Source: Lycorma delicatula
Lineage: Eukaryota; Arthropoda; Insecta; Hemiptera; Fulgoridae
Length of the DNA stretch: 64,000 nucleotides
Assembly: GCF_047948215.1 (NCBI RefSeq)
Contig: NC_134456.1
Coordinates: 67,110,029 to 67,174,028 of the forward strand
Reading direction: 5' to 3'
Within the stretch, counting starts at the first letter, position 1. Each line of letters opens with the position of its first letter. The translations under genes were made by a program, and so were the position numbers. Shown piece after piece: positions 49,091-64,000 of the stretch. The notes under the pieces are model-generated. The model was not told where the DNA came from, made no database searches, and worked only from the letters and a program-made list of their open reading frames with translations.

Positions 49091-49786
49091 GGATGGAGAA
49101 AACAAATAACAAGTGAAATTAATGTAAATTCTAACTCAAATAATTAAATTTTTATGTTTATACTATAGTGCAATAATTTAAACCAAGAGCACAAACCCCA
49201 CAACGCTTGTGCCCTGTGGGGTTTGTTTTCCGTTATTTGAAACGTATGAAAGGAAATATTCAATGTTTTAATAAGTACTGAAATTTACTACATAGATTAT
49301 TGTCGCTATGATAAAATTGTCATGAAATGATTGCATCCGAATTTATTGCCTTTGGTGACTGTTGTTAACATTTCATCATAATTATTTAAATTAGTTAAGA
49401 GTATAGGGGAGGTCATTTTCCGTTTGAATGATTTCGGTAGTTTATGATGATACAAATGTAACATCTAAGGCAGCAATGTAAATCGATTAGATATCAGTAT
49501 CGATTCAATCGGTTTGGTTTGTCGAAACAGTATATCTGGATCGATTGGATGTTATTGAGCTGAATGCTGTAAAGTAATGTTCAATTGTTTTGAAGTAGTA
49601 AATTTAAAATTACCAATTAATGCACCATCTGACTGATTACTATTCATAATTTATAAAATAAAAATTAGATTACTGGAATACTTCAGTAAATTGAAATATT
49701 TTTGTTTTACAACTATGCATAATCGCTAAAAATAAAAATAAAAAATTATTATTGTCACTAAAGTAACAAAAAAAAATATACAATAA

Positions 49787-49820
<34 letters not shown>

Positions 49821-50037
49821 AATAATACTAATAATAATAACAATAATAATAATAAAGGTAACAATAATATCCAGAGGTAGATGATCATCATGTCCGGAAC
49901 ATACTATTTACGTTTCACGTCCACGCCAGTATCAACTGCGAAATATATGCAGCTGGATAATGGGGCTCCAAGTATTTTCACGGGTATGTTAAGAACTGTA
50001 AAAATGAACATTTTGGCCACCTACAGGTCATACAAAA
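49091..50037. other. No recognised genes
   Basis: A 12-bp-stem hairpin (49191-49202 with 49215-49226) and an AAT microsatellite. A leucine-rich minus-strand open frame at 49670-49891 is only the translated triplet repeat. Confidence 0.5.
49788..49855. repeat. (AAT)n microsatellite
   Basis: AAT/ATA triplets with CTA and ACA interruptions. Confidence 0.92.
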
Positions 50038-50289
50038 TTGAAACGATTTTGGAATTGGACTTATACCACCTTTATAGGTGACGATGTAGTGTCGAGGGAT
50101 GTGATAGCAGGTGTAACAGAGACCCTTCAGTTGTCACATGCCCTCCACGATGGAAAATGTGTTCTAAGGTATCATGTATGTCGGTGTGTGAGAGCCCTGA
50201 AAGCTTCAGTGAGTAGGAGACTGGAGTTAATGCAGAGATTGCACATCCGCTCTCTACCAGGACATATACCGGTTTCACCGAAGTACCGG
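50038..50289. other. Less AT-rich unassigned segment before the I-type remnant
   Basis: Open on both strands over about 80 codons but unlike any RT block I know. It may be decayed retroelement sequence or a separate insertion. Confidence 0.35.
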
Positions 50290-52260
50290 CCAGGCCCTTC
50301 AGAAAAAAGATTAGAAAATGGCAAATCACAAGGCTCGCAGTTGAGTAGCACCTTATTTACAATAGCAGTCAATAAACTGATATAGTCATTCCAGAAGAAG
50401 ATCCAGATGATCTAGCAATCGTATATGCCAATAAAAACACGATTATGGTGAAGTATAAATTGCAACGAGCTATAAATGTCTTCAACGAAGTTGCGAAGAA
50501 TAACGGATTCAAATTTTCAACAAAAAAAACTTACTGCGTCAATTCTGTTGGAAGAGAACTCCTCATCGAAGTCCTCTTTTGACCATCGTTGAGCATCTTA
50601 CTCAGTACAAAGATAATGTACGATTTTGAGGGCTGTTATTAGATATTCCTTACTTTTGGACTGCATATACAGGATCTGAATGTTAGATGCAAGAAAGAGC
50701 TAAAAATTAGTATATGTTTACCGAATATCAATTGTGCACCAGATTAAGATACTATTACTGCGATTATGTAAAGCACTATTTAGTTTAATCCAAGTTCGAT
50801 TACGGATGTATTGACCCGCTAGAAAGTAGCACCTAAGAAAGTTCGACGTTATACATAACAACGAAACCAGATACGCCACAGGCAGTTTCTGTACAAGCCC
50901 GGTGACTATTTTTATATCTGAAGCCGGCATAATGCCGTTTCATTATAGAAGAGAGATCTTACTATTAAGATGTTGACAAATAGGTCTTTCCTATACTCAT
51001 AAACTGTAAAATTTTTCATAACTATCCTTTGGCCACATTATATTAATACTACTCTACCTAATCTAGTCGGAATACGGTTCCGTGATTTAGCAATAAACAC
51101 GGAATTGCTTTACCAAATACATTTTCAATTATTATAAGAGAAATACGTCCATGGATTTTACCAACTGTAAGCACAAGATTAGATCTGTATTATGGAAAAA
51201 TAAAAAAGAATACAGCAGTGATCATCCAGCAGCAATTTTCGTCAGTCATCAGTATCCACACGTTGAAAGATAAATTAAAATTTATACGATAGTTCTAAAA
51301 CGAAACAAGATGTTGGATGCCCTAAATATAAATGGGAACTGCCAGATATGGCCAGTGTTTACACGCAGAGTTCATTGTTATTCAGCGAACTTTTAGCTAT
51401 ACAGAACATTTCTGTGAAGAGAGAGAGCTTTAAGCGCACTAAATTTTATTTGTAACAAGAACGTTGAAGATGTCCTTATTGCAAAAATAAAACTTCCTGT
51501 CCATTCTGTACAATTAAACCGAATTGGTCAACGTCGTGAATTTTTATGGACTCCAGAACAAGCAAGTATCTCGGGAAATGAAAGCGCAGAAAAACTGACA
51601 GAATGACAACATTTTATGAGAATATGGATATAATTCTTATTCGCGTAGCAGACAATAAAAGTCGTCTAAATATCACTGTCAGAAACACGTGGAATAATGA
51701 AGAGAGAAGACTAAATACGAAATTAAATGCAATTCAGAAAATTCAAATTCACGGGGAAGAAAGACCAATGTACAGTGTATGTGAACTACTTACAATTAAG
51801 CATTTACTTCTAGTTAAGCTCTAAAGAGTGAGCAATGTTAAAACATCACAAAGAGGTAAGAACTAAGAAATAATAATGCTGCTTATTTAAAAAATTGAAA
51901 CTAGGTAAACATAGTTGGTTATCTGAATTAATATAGTTGGTTACGAATTAATAGCAAGTCTTCAACGATTAACTATGTGTATATTTGAATGAAAATCCAC
52001 TATGTGAAGGCACTTTACATCCTTATGGTTTTAGTTTTATTTCTGATTTTTATGTATATGTCAGAGCCCTTTACATCATAGGTGTTATACGCTGTGTAAT
52101 TGTTATTTATCTCACGTTAACGTATATTTTTGTATTTTATTAAAATGTAAGGGCGTTATCCACCATTACATCTAACGATCCGGCTGGTGATGAAATTATT
52201 TTTTAAAGAAAGTAATAAATAGGTAATGAAGTCGATGCCTTAGAAATCGAACGCTAAAAT
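50290..52260 (+). mobile_element. I-type non-LTR retrotransposon remnant with RNase H
   Basis: Ordered blocks with many frame changes. At about 50310: NGKSQGSQLSSTLFTIAVNK (RT NGVPQGS-LS-TLF-IAIN). At about 50415: DDLAIVYANKNTIMVKYKLQ with NNGFKFSTKKTYCV, the catalytic region with the first Asp context decayed. At about 50830-50960: RKFDVIHNNETRYATGSFCTSP and FISEAG-MPFHYRREILLLR. At about 51545: FLWTPEQASISGNESAEKL, the RNase H WTP-H-GI-GNE-AD motif. At about 51760: GEERPMYSVCELLTIKHLL, a C-terminal Cys/His finger. The last 200 bp match the I-type 3' end at 30.1-30.3 kb. Stops throughout; the endonuclease and ORF1 are missing. Confidence 0.88.
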
Positions 52261-55200
52261 AAAATTATTATTATCATTGTATTAATATTTATAGAAGTAT
52301 TAAGAAAAATAACTTTAAAAAAAATTTAGAAAAATTTATCCCAACGACAATTAGAAAAATGTCTCGGGCTAGTTTAAAGCCAAAGTGGCAAAAATTTATA
52401 AAAACATTTTTACTGCTGATATATAGAGTCTTAATTTATAAGATTTTTGTACTTTTTAAATGGATTTATTGATTTATTCTACTTATTTTAAACTATCTAT
52501 TATTATTAAGTTTATTCTTTGTTTAAATGATCATAAATTTGTTTTAGATATTTAAAATGCTATTTATGAAGAATGGGTTCTATTTTTAAAATACTTGTAT
52601 TCATTTGATTTACGTGTTTAAAGACAAGAATTTTTCCAGATTTCTATTTGACACCAATTTATATTTTTCGACAAACTTTTATTTTGTTTCATCAATGTAA
52701 AAAATTGCGTGCACAATCCACTAGTTTGGTTTTTCAACTTGATTCTATTAGATGTCTCCTGCGGAGTAGAAGCTAATTTTTTCAAACTGCTTTATGATAA
52801 TGGTCAATTCAGCGAGTTATCTATTCACGCATGTTTCCTGTATTCCGCATGTTTCCTAGAGTGACGGTAAAATTATAAATGAAATGTATATGTGCAATCG
52901 TAACGAAACACAGTTATCTAGTGCGATAGCAGTGTTCGACTAATTTATTCTCATTTTCTGTTTAATAACCATATAAAAAAATATTATATTAAATTGAAAA
53001 AATGATCAGAATTTAAAAAATAAACCATATTAAAATTAAAGATATAAACGATATATTAGTAACAGTTATAATGAAGTTTTGAAGTATGGAAAAATAGTGC
53101 GTTCCGATTGATCAGTTTCTTACCGGGCTCTTACTGGTTATTAAATAAGAAGCTGTGATTGGTTGAAATATAGTGCGTTTGTTAGTTTCAAATTGGTTAA
53201 CATTTTATTTACTAGTGATTGGCTAGAAGATATTTCCTGTTCCAGTCGTCACTGAGTGAATCCTAGTATCGCATAGAGTATTCATAGCTTTCATAAATAG
53301 TAAGGTGATAGTAAGTTTTACAACTCAAACTTTTACTCTATTCTATGTAGAGAATAACTGTGTAATAAATATTATTACTCTCAGAAAAATCAACTCTAAT
53401 TAATGCTTAATATGAATTTCATTTATTATAAATTTAAGAAACATTGTGATCTATAGTAAAAAGAAAAAAAATTCCCTTTTTGTACGAAATTATGGATTAT
53501 CCTCACTCATTGATTTATTCAGCAGGATGATTTATTACAATATTAAACCTTTATATATTGTACTACAATAGAAAATAATTAAGCATAATTTCAGTAAAAT
53601 ATGTATTATTTTCAATATAAAATAAAACAAATATGTGTTAGATATATGAAACATGTATATTATAAACTGGAGGTCCATATGAATCAAGCATCCGTGGTAA
53701 TATGTGTCATTATAATAAAGTTGACTGAAATAATAAATTAGTGAAAAAATAATAAATTATAAATTCACTCAGTATTTTATGAATAAATATTTCAATGTAA
53801 TAAATAATAGACTATAATATTTCCCATATATAAATATCTATTATATTAATATTATGCAGTAAAAAATGTATTTTCCTAAGGATACATTTGTTATCATTTA
53901 AATAATACTGACGTGAGTTACACGTTGTTCGGACAGTATTGAGTGTGTGTGGGTGCGCGCGCGCGCAGAGAATAAAACGTAAAGAGAAACGAGGAATTGT
54001 ACATAAAATAGTGTAGGTGTCTAAAAAACGATTTGGAAATATATTTCTTACAAATAAACAACAATTAATTATAATTTCTAGTGGGTATCTTAAGAGATAG
54101 TTTGTAGTTCATTTGCATAATTTCACCCAGCACGTAATTCTGGGAATGAGTGAGAGCTATCATTAATGGAGCCTGAGCCAGTTCTCAGGTGGCTCTTTAC
54201 TATCTAGTAGAAAACATTTTGCAGGATATATTTTAGCAGTCTTATCCCAAACGATAGATTCAAAACACAGGAAAAAATCATTGAATAATCTGCTGCTTGT
54301 ATTTTGAATTAAGATCTCTTGAGAAATTGAGAGCTGAACGGTTATGTACTACATGGAGGAAGCAATGAAGCAATCTTTGAAGGTTCGTTTGTCTTATTTG
54401 TGTTAGAAATAGATAAGTTCTTTATCGCTATCTATTTCCTTCCCTTATTTGTAACTACTTCAAACTTTGTTGGCATGCTATGGCCTAGGGACCTATATGA
54501 AGATTCTATCTTCTATCTGATGGTTGTAAAATAAAAAAAGCTCAATGTAATACCTTCTAAGAAATATACACATCTAATTCAAAAAAATTCATATTCAAAA
54601 TAAAGTTTAATTAAATTATAAAATTTGAATATAATTTTTTTTAAATTATATTTCTGTTTAAGGAGTGACAACTAATATTAAAAAAACTAAACAGAAAAAA
54701 TTTGTTATAAAATTTGTACAAATAAAATGAAAAAAGACACACTAAATTTATCCTTATTGAATTATTCTCAGGATGAATAATTTTAAACAGAACAAATTGG
54801 ATGCAGTATATTAGCTTAAAAACATTTTACTTTGTTTTAAGATATAGTTTTTATCTTCACCAGCTTTTGACTAGAATTATCTAATGCAGTGCTACACTAA
54901 ATGCAATGGATATTGATATTCGTCTAGGATGAATTGAAATATTATCATAATGTTTCAATATTCACTGAATTAATGATCGTGTTCCTTTTATTTCTATTAA
55001 ATAACCTATTGTAACCATATAGTCTATATTGTAACCATATATGTTTAAATGTGTAGGTCTGTGAACAAATTTTGTTAATATTACTACCTAGTCATATTTG
55101 GGATTATATAAAATAATTCTATATTCTACTTTTAATTATGTGTAAAAATATTACAACAATAACGGAAAATCTTTTTTCTTAGAAAATTAATATTCAACTA

Positions 55201-55814
55201 ACAATTGTTTTTAGTGTTGGTATAAAATCTTATTCCTTAACAGTTATGATAAGACGTGCTAATATACGTAATCAAGAAACTCATTTAAGAAAATACCTTC
55301 TATTTATTTTTATTACTATAATTAGGCTATTTCTGTAATTAATTATGTTTATTCGTACAGGTTAAGTGAAAATTCAAGTTAAGTAGAATAATACTGATTC
55401 CGTATGCAAATATAAACAGTATTAAAAAGCACCGAGTAAACCCATTGAAAACTTAATGGAAACAGATAGTAAGTGAACCGAAAAGTCAAGCATACTTAAA
55501 ACTCTAGAATGCAATCAGGATACGCCATTTTATCATTCGAAATTCTGTGCAAATATCACTTCAACAAAAGATCACCCAGATTACAATCCCAGACACAATG
55601 AAAATATACGTTTACTTTTAATTTCATAAATTTTGTAGATTTATTCAAGTGAGATTATTTTTTAAAAAAAATGTAATTATCTTTGACAATAACGGCGACA
55701 GTAATATAATAATAGTAGGTCACTTTTTTTTTATTTTTGAGCATTATTTTTAATATTTTTAAATTTTTTTAAATTCTCTTTTATATTTCAGGATATATTT
55801 ATTCTCTACGAATT
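52261..55814. other. AT-rich DNA without recognised features
   Basis: A short alternating GTGTGTGTGGGTGCGCGCGC tract lies near 53945. Around 53090-53230 three ATTGGTT/ATTGGCT motifs recur, which may be coincidence. No gene recognised. Confidence 0.45.
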
Positions 55815-56320
55815 GGCTTAACAATTTTATTAAAAATTTCATCCAAATTTAGCAAAAAATAGAAATCTAAACTTTATAAAGCCTCAGATGCACTAAGACT
55901 TAAAAAAAAAAACAGCTGAAAAGATGGTCAAGAGCAAGAGGTTTGTTTGAATAACCTTTATACTCTAAGCAACTTAACCGCGTATATTTCTAATATATCT
56001 TTGATGGATAAAACATGGATACACTAGATTAATTTACTTATATAATTGAAATTAGTCTCTCACATCGTAAATTTCTATAAAAATAATTCAGATAAATTTG
56101 CCAGTGAGACTAAAGACTATCCCAGATTTAGAAATATTATTATTTTGTTCACATTTGTGCAATTAACATTTTTGTTTGTCCCTGAAGAACTTATAAAGCA
56201 AGTGATAAATATTAAAAATGAAAAAACACGACTGCCAAAAAAAAATTCTTTCTAAGGTAGGATAATTAAGAGCGTTCGGGTGACAATTTGGTTTACAGTA
56301 TTTGTATATAGTATTTTTAT
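55815..56320 (+). repeat. Duplicated 0.5-kb segment, copy 1
   Basis: Collinear with 60248-60761 for about 500 bp with scattered substitutions and small indels. Shared blocks include GAGGTTTGTTTGAATAACCT, CCAGTGAGACTAAAGACTAT and GAGCGTTCGGGTGACAATTT. A 69-codon open frame at 56046-56255 is broken by an indel in the other copy, so it is unlikely to be coding. Confidence 0.9.
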
Positions 56321-60247
<3,927 letters not shown>

Positions 60248-60761
60248 GAACTTTCATTAACAATTCTGTTAAAAATGTCATCCAAATTTAGTAAAAAGTA
60301 GGAATCTAAACGTTTGTAAAGCCACAGATGCACTCAGACTTAAAAAAAAAAAAAAAAAAACAGCTAAAAAGATAGTCAAGAGGTTTGTTTGAATAACCTT
60401 TATACTCTAAGCAACTTAACCGTGTATATTTCTAATTTATCTTTTATGCGTAAAAACATGGATACAATATATTAATTTACTTAAGTAATTAAAATTAGTT
60501 TCTCACATCGTTAATTTCTATAAAAATAATTCAGGTAATTTGCCAGTGAGACTAAAGACTATCCCAGATTTTGAAATATTATTATTTTGTTCACATTTCT
60601 GCAATTAACATTTTTTTTTGTCCCTGAAGAACTTATAAAACAAGTGATAAATATTAAAAATGAAAAAACACGACTGTCAAAAAAAATATATCTTCTAAAG
60701 TAGGATAATTAAAGAGCGTTCGGGTGACAATTTGGTTTAAAGTATTTGTATATAGTATTTT
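60248..60761 (+). repeat. Duplicated 0.5-kb segment, copy 2
   Basis: Partner of 55815-56320, in the same orientation and 4.4 kb away. It has a longer A run at 60343-60360 and a single-base deletion that breaks the open frame of copy 1. Confidence 0.9.
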
Positions 60762-60794
60762 TTTTAACGTTTTAATTTATTTAAACACCACTTC

Positions 60795-60799
<5 letters not shown>

Positions 60800-60840
<41 letters not shown>
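60800..60840. repeat. (CA)n microsatellite
   Basis: About 18 CA units followed by TATATG tracts. Confidence 0.92.
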
Positions 60841-60841
<1 letters not shown>

Positions 60842-62122
60842 GTTTATATATATTTGTATGTATATACATATTTCTATATTCATACATAAACATATTTATA
60901 CAGACTATGACACTTCAGGTAACGTAAGGATTCTAACGCGGGGTCGTACATCTAAATCGGTTCAACCGTTGAGCTGTTACGGTAGAACATATATTCATAT
61001 ATCCTAAAAATTTACATACCTAGATATATTATATTTCTTTTTGGGCAGTCATGTAAAACATTTATTTCTAAAATAAGTTTAACATAATTTGATTTGTTTT
61101 TTTTTTTTGTGTAGAAAATACTGAACTCTATTTTTTATCATATATTATTACTGATTACGAGAATTTACTCATATATAGTAGCAAACAAACCGCAAAATAA
61201 AATTAAAACTAATATTCAAATAATTATCCTTTTAAGTAAAACATTAAGAAACTGTTTTAATTAAAGTACATCAGATTTTGGCTACCACGTTTTAGAAATA
61301 GTGATGAAGTTGATTATATACTGGATAATAATGGGTTATAACCTCAATAAAAAAGTTATAATAATATTTTTTTTAAAATTGGATACATATTCGAATACGT
61401 AATCACACTACACAAAACTCTCTTCATTTTTAATTTATCATTACACTGGATTTTGTATTTCAGCAGTTCCAAGATTAAGATACGCCTAATGGACGTACTT
61501 AAAATCAATTACAAAAAATTTCACCTTGAAAAATGTTTATGGGCATTAAGTTATTCTGAAAAACCCAAAAAATGGATCTATCATGCCATAATCAATTAAT
61601 TTTGGTTAGTGAAATGAATATTTTGTTTTATTTTTGAGGCATCATCATATCTTATCTATCGTAGGTAGCTAAGCTCAAATATATTGTTATTATAACTTTG
61701 GTATAACAGTCTCTATTTAAAAGTATCATAAATAACTTATCAAAGTTCTTTATTGTTTATATTTCTAGTTGTAAAAAACTAGACTGTGATATAGGTATTA
61801 GGTATAGTAGTGCCGTTTGCGTTAGTTGAGAGGTAAAAACTTACTTGAAATTTGGAAAAATAATTGACCAAAGATGTCACGTATACATAACGTACATATG
61901 TATATTATATTATTTATACTTTTTATATACATTATATTAAGTAATTTATAGATTTCTATATATTGTCATTGTTTTAATCTATATGAAATGATTATTTTAC
62001 TAGATAAAGCGAGATTATATAGTTTTATTCTTGTCTATATAGCTTGGAATTTTCCGTTATTTAACAAAAATGATTTTTCTTCCTAATTTGTACTTTGCAA
62101 TCTGCTCAACTAATGAATTTTA
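60841..62122. other. AT-rich DNA without recognised genes
   Basis: A phrase AAATCGGTTCAACCGTTGAG near 60953 resembles interspersed-repeat ends common in insects. Nothing else recognised. Confidence 0.45.
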
Positions 62123-62247
62123 AGCAACTCCCACCACAAATGACATGAGAATGATATGTATGACATATAAATGAGGTGTAGGTTATCAGAGACTCAGATT
62201 GACCACTTCTGAGACGTGTTGTTAATTGAACTCAAACACCAAAGTAC
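62123..62247 (-). repeat. SINE family 1, 3' part split by an R1 insertion
   Basis: The minus strand reads GTACTTTGGTGTTTGAGTTC, AATTAACAACACGTCTCAGA, GTGGTCAATCTGAGTCTC and the tail blocks. It breaks at ACACCAAAGTAC (62236-62247) and continues at 63857-63960. Confidence 0.88.
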
Positions 62248-63856
62248 GGTGGGTGCTGTTAAGACAGTTATGCGTCTGGTGGACGAAGCGACATCGGGTA
62301 CTTGGCGCACCAGGAAGATACCAATTGTGATATTGCTTGATGTGAGCAATGCTTTTAATTCGCTGAAATGGAATGCGATCCTACAAGCGTTGAGAGATAA
62401 GGATATTCCTGGATACCTAAGAAGAATTATCCAGAATTACCTGCAGGATAGGTTTGTTGTTTGTCACCAGGGTAGATCCTGCTTCCGCTTCAAAGTGACG
62501 TGTGGAGTGCCTCAAGGCCTCAGTGGCCCCAAGACAGATCTTGGGGCCACTCCTTTGGAATCTGGTCTATGACGGAATTCTTGGGCTGAGTTATCCTCTG
62601 GGTGTTTTCCCAGTGGCTTTTGCTGACGACCTGGCCTTGGTTGTTACTGGAAAAACTGAAGTAGAGGTATCGGAGAAGGCAAACGCAGCGATACGAATGG
62701 CAGAAGTCTGGATGTCGACTAAAGGCTTAAAACTTTCGCATGGTAAAACAAAATACGCGTAGTCATGACAGGTCGTAGGAGAATATCTGACATTCTAATT
62801 CGAGTAGGGGGTAATCTCGTCCAGCAACAGACTTCAGCCAAATATTTAGGGATCTGGCTTGACAAGAGGAGGAGTTTTACGGCACACGTGAATGAAATAC
62901 GTAAACGAGCTGAATGCACGGTCAAAAATCTTAGCAGATTACTCGGTAATATGACAGGATCCAGAACTGCAAAGCGTAAGATTTACGCTCACGTAGTTAA
63001 TTCCATCTTACTTTACGGTATACAAGTCTGGGAAAGAGCTCTGCGTGCCGACAAGAACAGAAGAGCCCTTGAAGGAATTCAACGGCGCATGGGCTTAAGA
63101 GTGATATGCGCATATTCTTCAGTCTCCACCGAGGCAGTACTCGTAATTGCAGGAGTTCCTCCGCTTAAACAACTGGCGGAGATGCGAGTGAATATAGCAC
63201 GTGGACAACCTTCTAAAGAAGCATATGAAGAGATGCTGCGTAATTGGCAACGTCGTTGGGATGTAGCCAACACGGGACGATGGACACATCGTTTGATACC
63301 TTTGATCCGACCATGGATAGAAAGGAAGTTCGGGGACATAAATTACTGGGTAACGCAATTTTTTACAGGGCATGGGTCGTTCAGGTCCTATTTATGTGCG
63401 AGACTAAGGGTAGATGGGTAGATAACAACAGCTGTCCTTACTGTGGGGCATATGATTCCCCTGAGCATGTAGTATTTGAATGTAACCGTTGGACTGAAAG
63501 CAGGCAGTCCTGTGTAAGACGTATAGGGCCATCATCTACGGAGAATGTGGTGGATAAAATGCTACTTAACGAGGATAACTTTAATGTGATCTCGTCGTTT
63601 ATAACCGCAGTTATAAAGAAGAAAGATGAGGAAGCTCGTCAAGAAGAAACCGCTCGCTGATGACGGCTTGTCGTAGGTGGAATTTCCACCTACGAAATAA
63701 AAGAGCTAACCGGTGAACTGACCTGCCGTGCCGGACATACAGCCGGCGGGCGGGGAGGCGAGCTAGAGTAAAGGACACTCCTCTGGCGCGAGTCAAACTT
63801 GATTGTAGATCCGTTCCAGAGGAGTTGGTGGGAATATAAAAAAAAACAAAAAAAAA
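62248..63856 (+). mobile_element. R1-clade retrotransposon, 5'-truncated, RT to 3' end
   Basis: Opens within the RT fingers: GAVKTVMRLVDEATS, IVILLDVSNAFNSLKWNAIL (the AFN block), YLQDRFVVCHQG and GVPQG at 62501-62517. After a break come LGPLLWNLVYD and VAFADDLALVV (FADD catalytic motif), GLKLSHGKTKYA, a second shift near 62760, then SAKYLGIWLDKRRSFTAHVN and VNSILLYGIQVWERAL. The C-terminal part WQRRWDVANTGRWTHRLIPL and YWVTQFFTGHGSFRSYL is followed, after a third shift near 63395, by CPYCGAYDSPEHVVFEC, an intact C-x2-C-x7-H-x4-C knuckle. The stop is at 63658. The catalytic residues are intact, so this is a young relic with three frameshifts. The 3' UTR ends in an A-rich tail. Sequence-specific R1 target DNA (28S) is absent; it sits in a SINE. 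Confidence 0.93.
63672..63694. repeat. 11-bp-stem hairpin just after the RT stop codon
   Basis: CGTAGGTGGAA and TTCCACCTACG are perfect inverted repeats around one base, 11 bases past the stop. A second stem (63777-63786 with 63816-63825) follows in the same 3' UTR. Such structures may be bound by the element's own RT, which is inference. Confidence 0.8.
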
Positions 63857-63960
63857 ACACCAAAGTACACTGTATCCACTATCTAATGTTAAAATCGTAT
63901 AAAAGAAACTAACCTTTACTAGGATTTGAACCTCAAAATCTTCAACTTCGAAAATCAACT
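63857..63960 (-). repeat. SINE family 1, 5' part split by the R1 insertion
   Basis: Resumes with ACACCAAAGTAC (63857-63868), the duplicated target, then the SINE body. It has a perfect B box (minus strand AGGTTCAAATCCT at 63933-63921) and part of the tRNA-like head (TCGAAGTTGAAGATTTTG). The A box end is degraded. Confidence 0.88.
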
Positions 63961-64000
63961 GTAAAAAGTGTATTTGAATATTTTTACTTATTTTATGCCA
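63961..64000. other. Window edge, unassigned
   Basis: AT-rich, nothing recognised. Confidence 0.4.

Noticed and set aside
49670..49891. Leucine-rich membrane-like open frame
   Set aside because: It is the minus-strand reading of the AAT triplet repeat.

Overview
The window is a strongly AT-rich stretch of animal nuclear DNA, most likely from an insect with a large, repeat-rich genome. The basis is the mix of decayed mobile elements: R1-, Jockey- and I-type non-LTR retrotransposons, a Penelope-like element, a Polinton-type protease, mariner and Tc1-like transposases, a PIF/Harbinger fragment, two tRNA-derived SINE families, and long (CA)n/(AT)n microsatellites. A hemipteran source is a guess from general resemblance only. 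There is no bacterial-style gene organisation, and no rRNA, functional tRNA or CRISPR array was seen.

Only one host gene is well supported. It lies on the minus strand. Its first coding exon (17440-17014) encodes a signal peptide and a Gln/Lys-rich secreted chain. A second exon (4999-4671) follows across a 12-kb intron. Both ends of that intron have GT/AG sites, and the phase-1 junction keeps the frame. The gene probably continues to the left, possibly out of the window. The intron carries a Tc1-like transposase relic, an R1-type gag relic, a Jockey relic and four copies of an unnamed dispersed repeat (called family A here).

Layout: 1-1622 is a nested inverted repeat whose outer arms are identical over 414 bp and contain Jockey reverse transcriptase sequence. 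1435-1975 is a Jockey remnant. 4671-17440 is the host gene. 17.4-25.6 kb is mostly featureless AT-rich DNA with one long family A copy. 25.6-30.6 kb holds Harbinger, SINE, mariner, Jockey and I-type fragments. 32.4-33.2 kb is a GC-rich R1-type tail. 33.4-33.7 kb is a 100-bp inverted repeat. 35.2-36.7 kb is a Penelope-like element with a GIY-YIG domain beside a Polinton-type protease. 40.0-40.6 kb is a GC-rich block with a poly(A) tail. 42.7-49.1 kb holds a second SINE family, two family A pieces and two tRNA-SINE copies. 50.0-52.3 kb is an I-type element with RNase H remains. 55.8-60.8 kb holds a duplicated 0.5-kb segment and a long compound microsatellite. 62.1-64.0 kb is an R1-type element inserted in a SINE with matching target-site duplications.

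Nearly all protein-like sequence is therefore mobile-element debris with frameshifts and stops. No multi-gene system acting together is visible. The items most worth a second look are the identical inverted arms at the left edge, the dispersed family A with its terminal hairpin, the Polinton-type protease next to the Penelope element, the unnamed secreted protein, and the fold-back micro-insertion inside the R1 reverse transcriptase.
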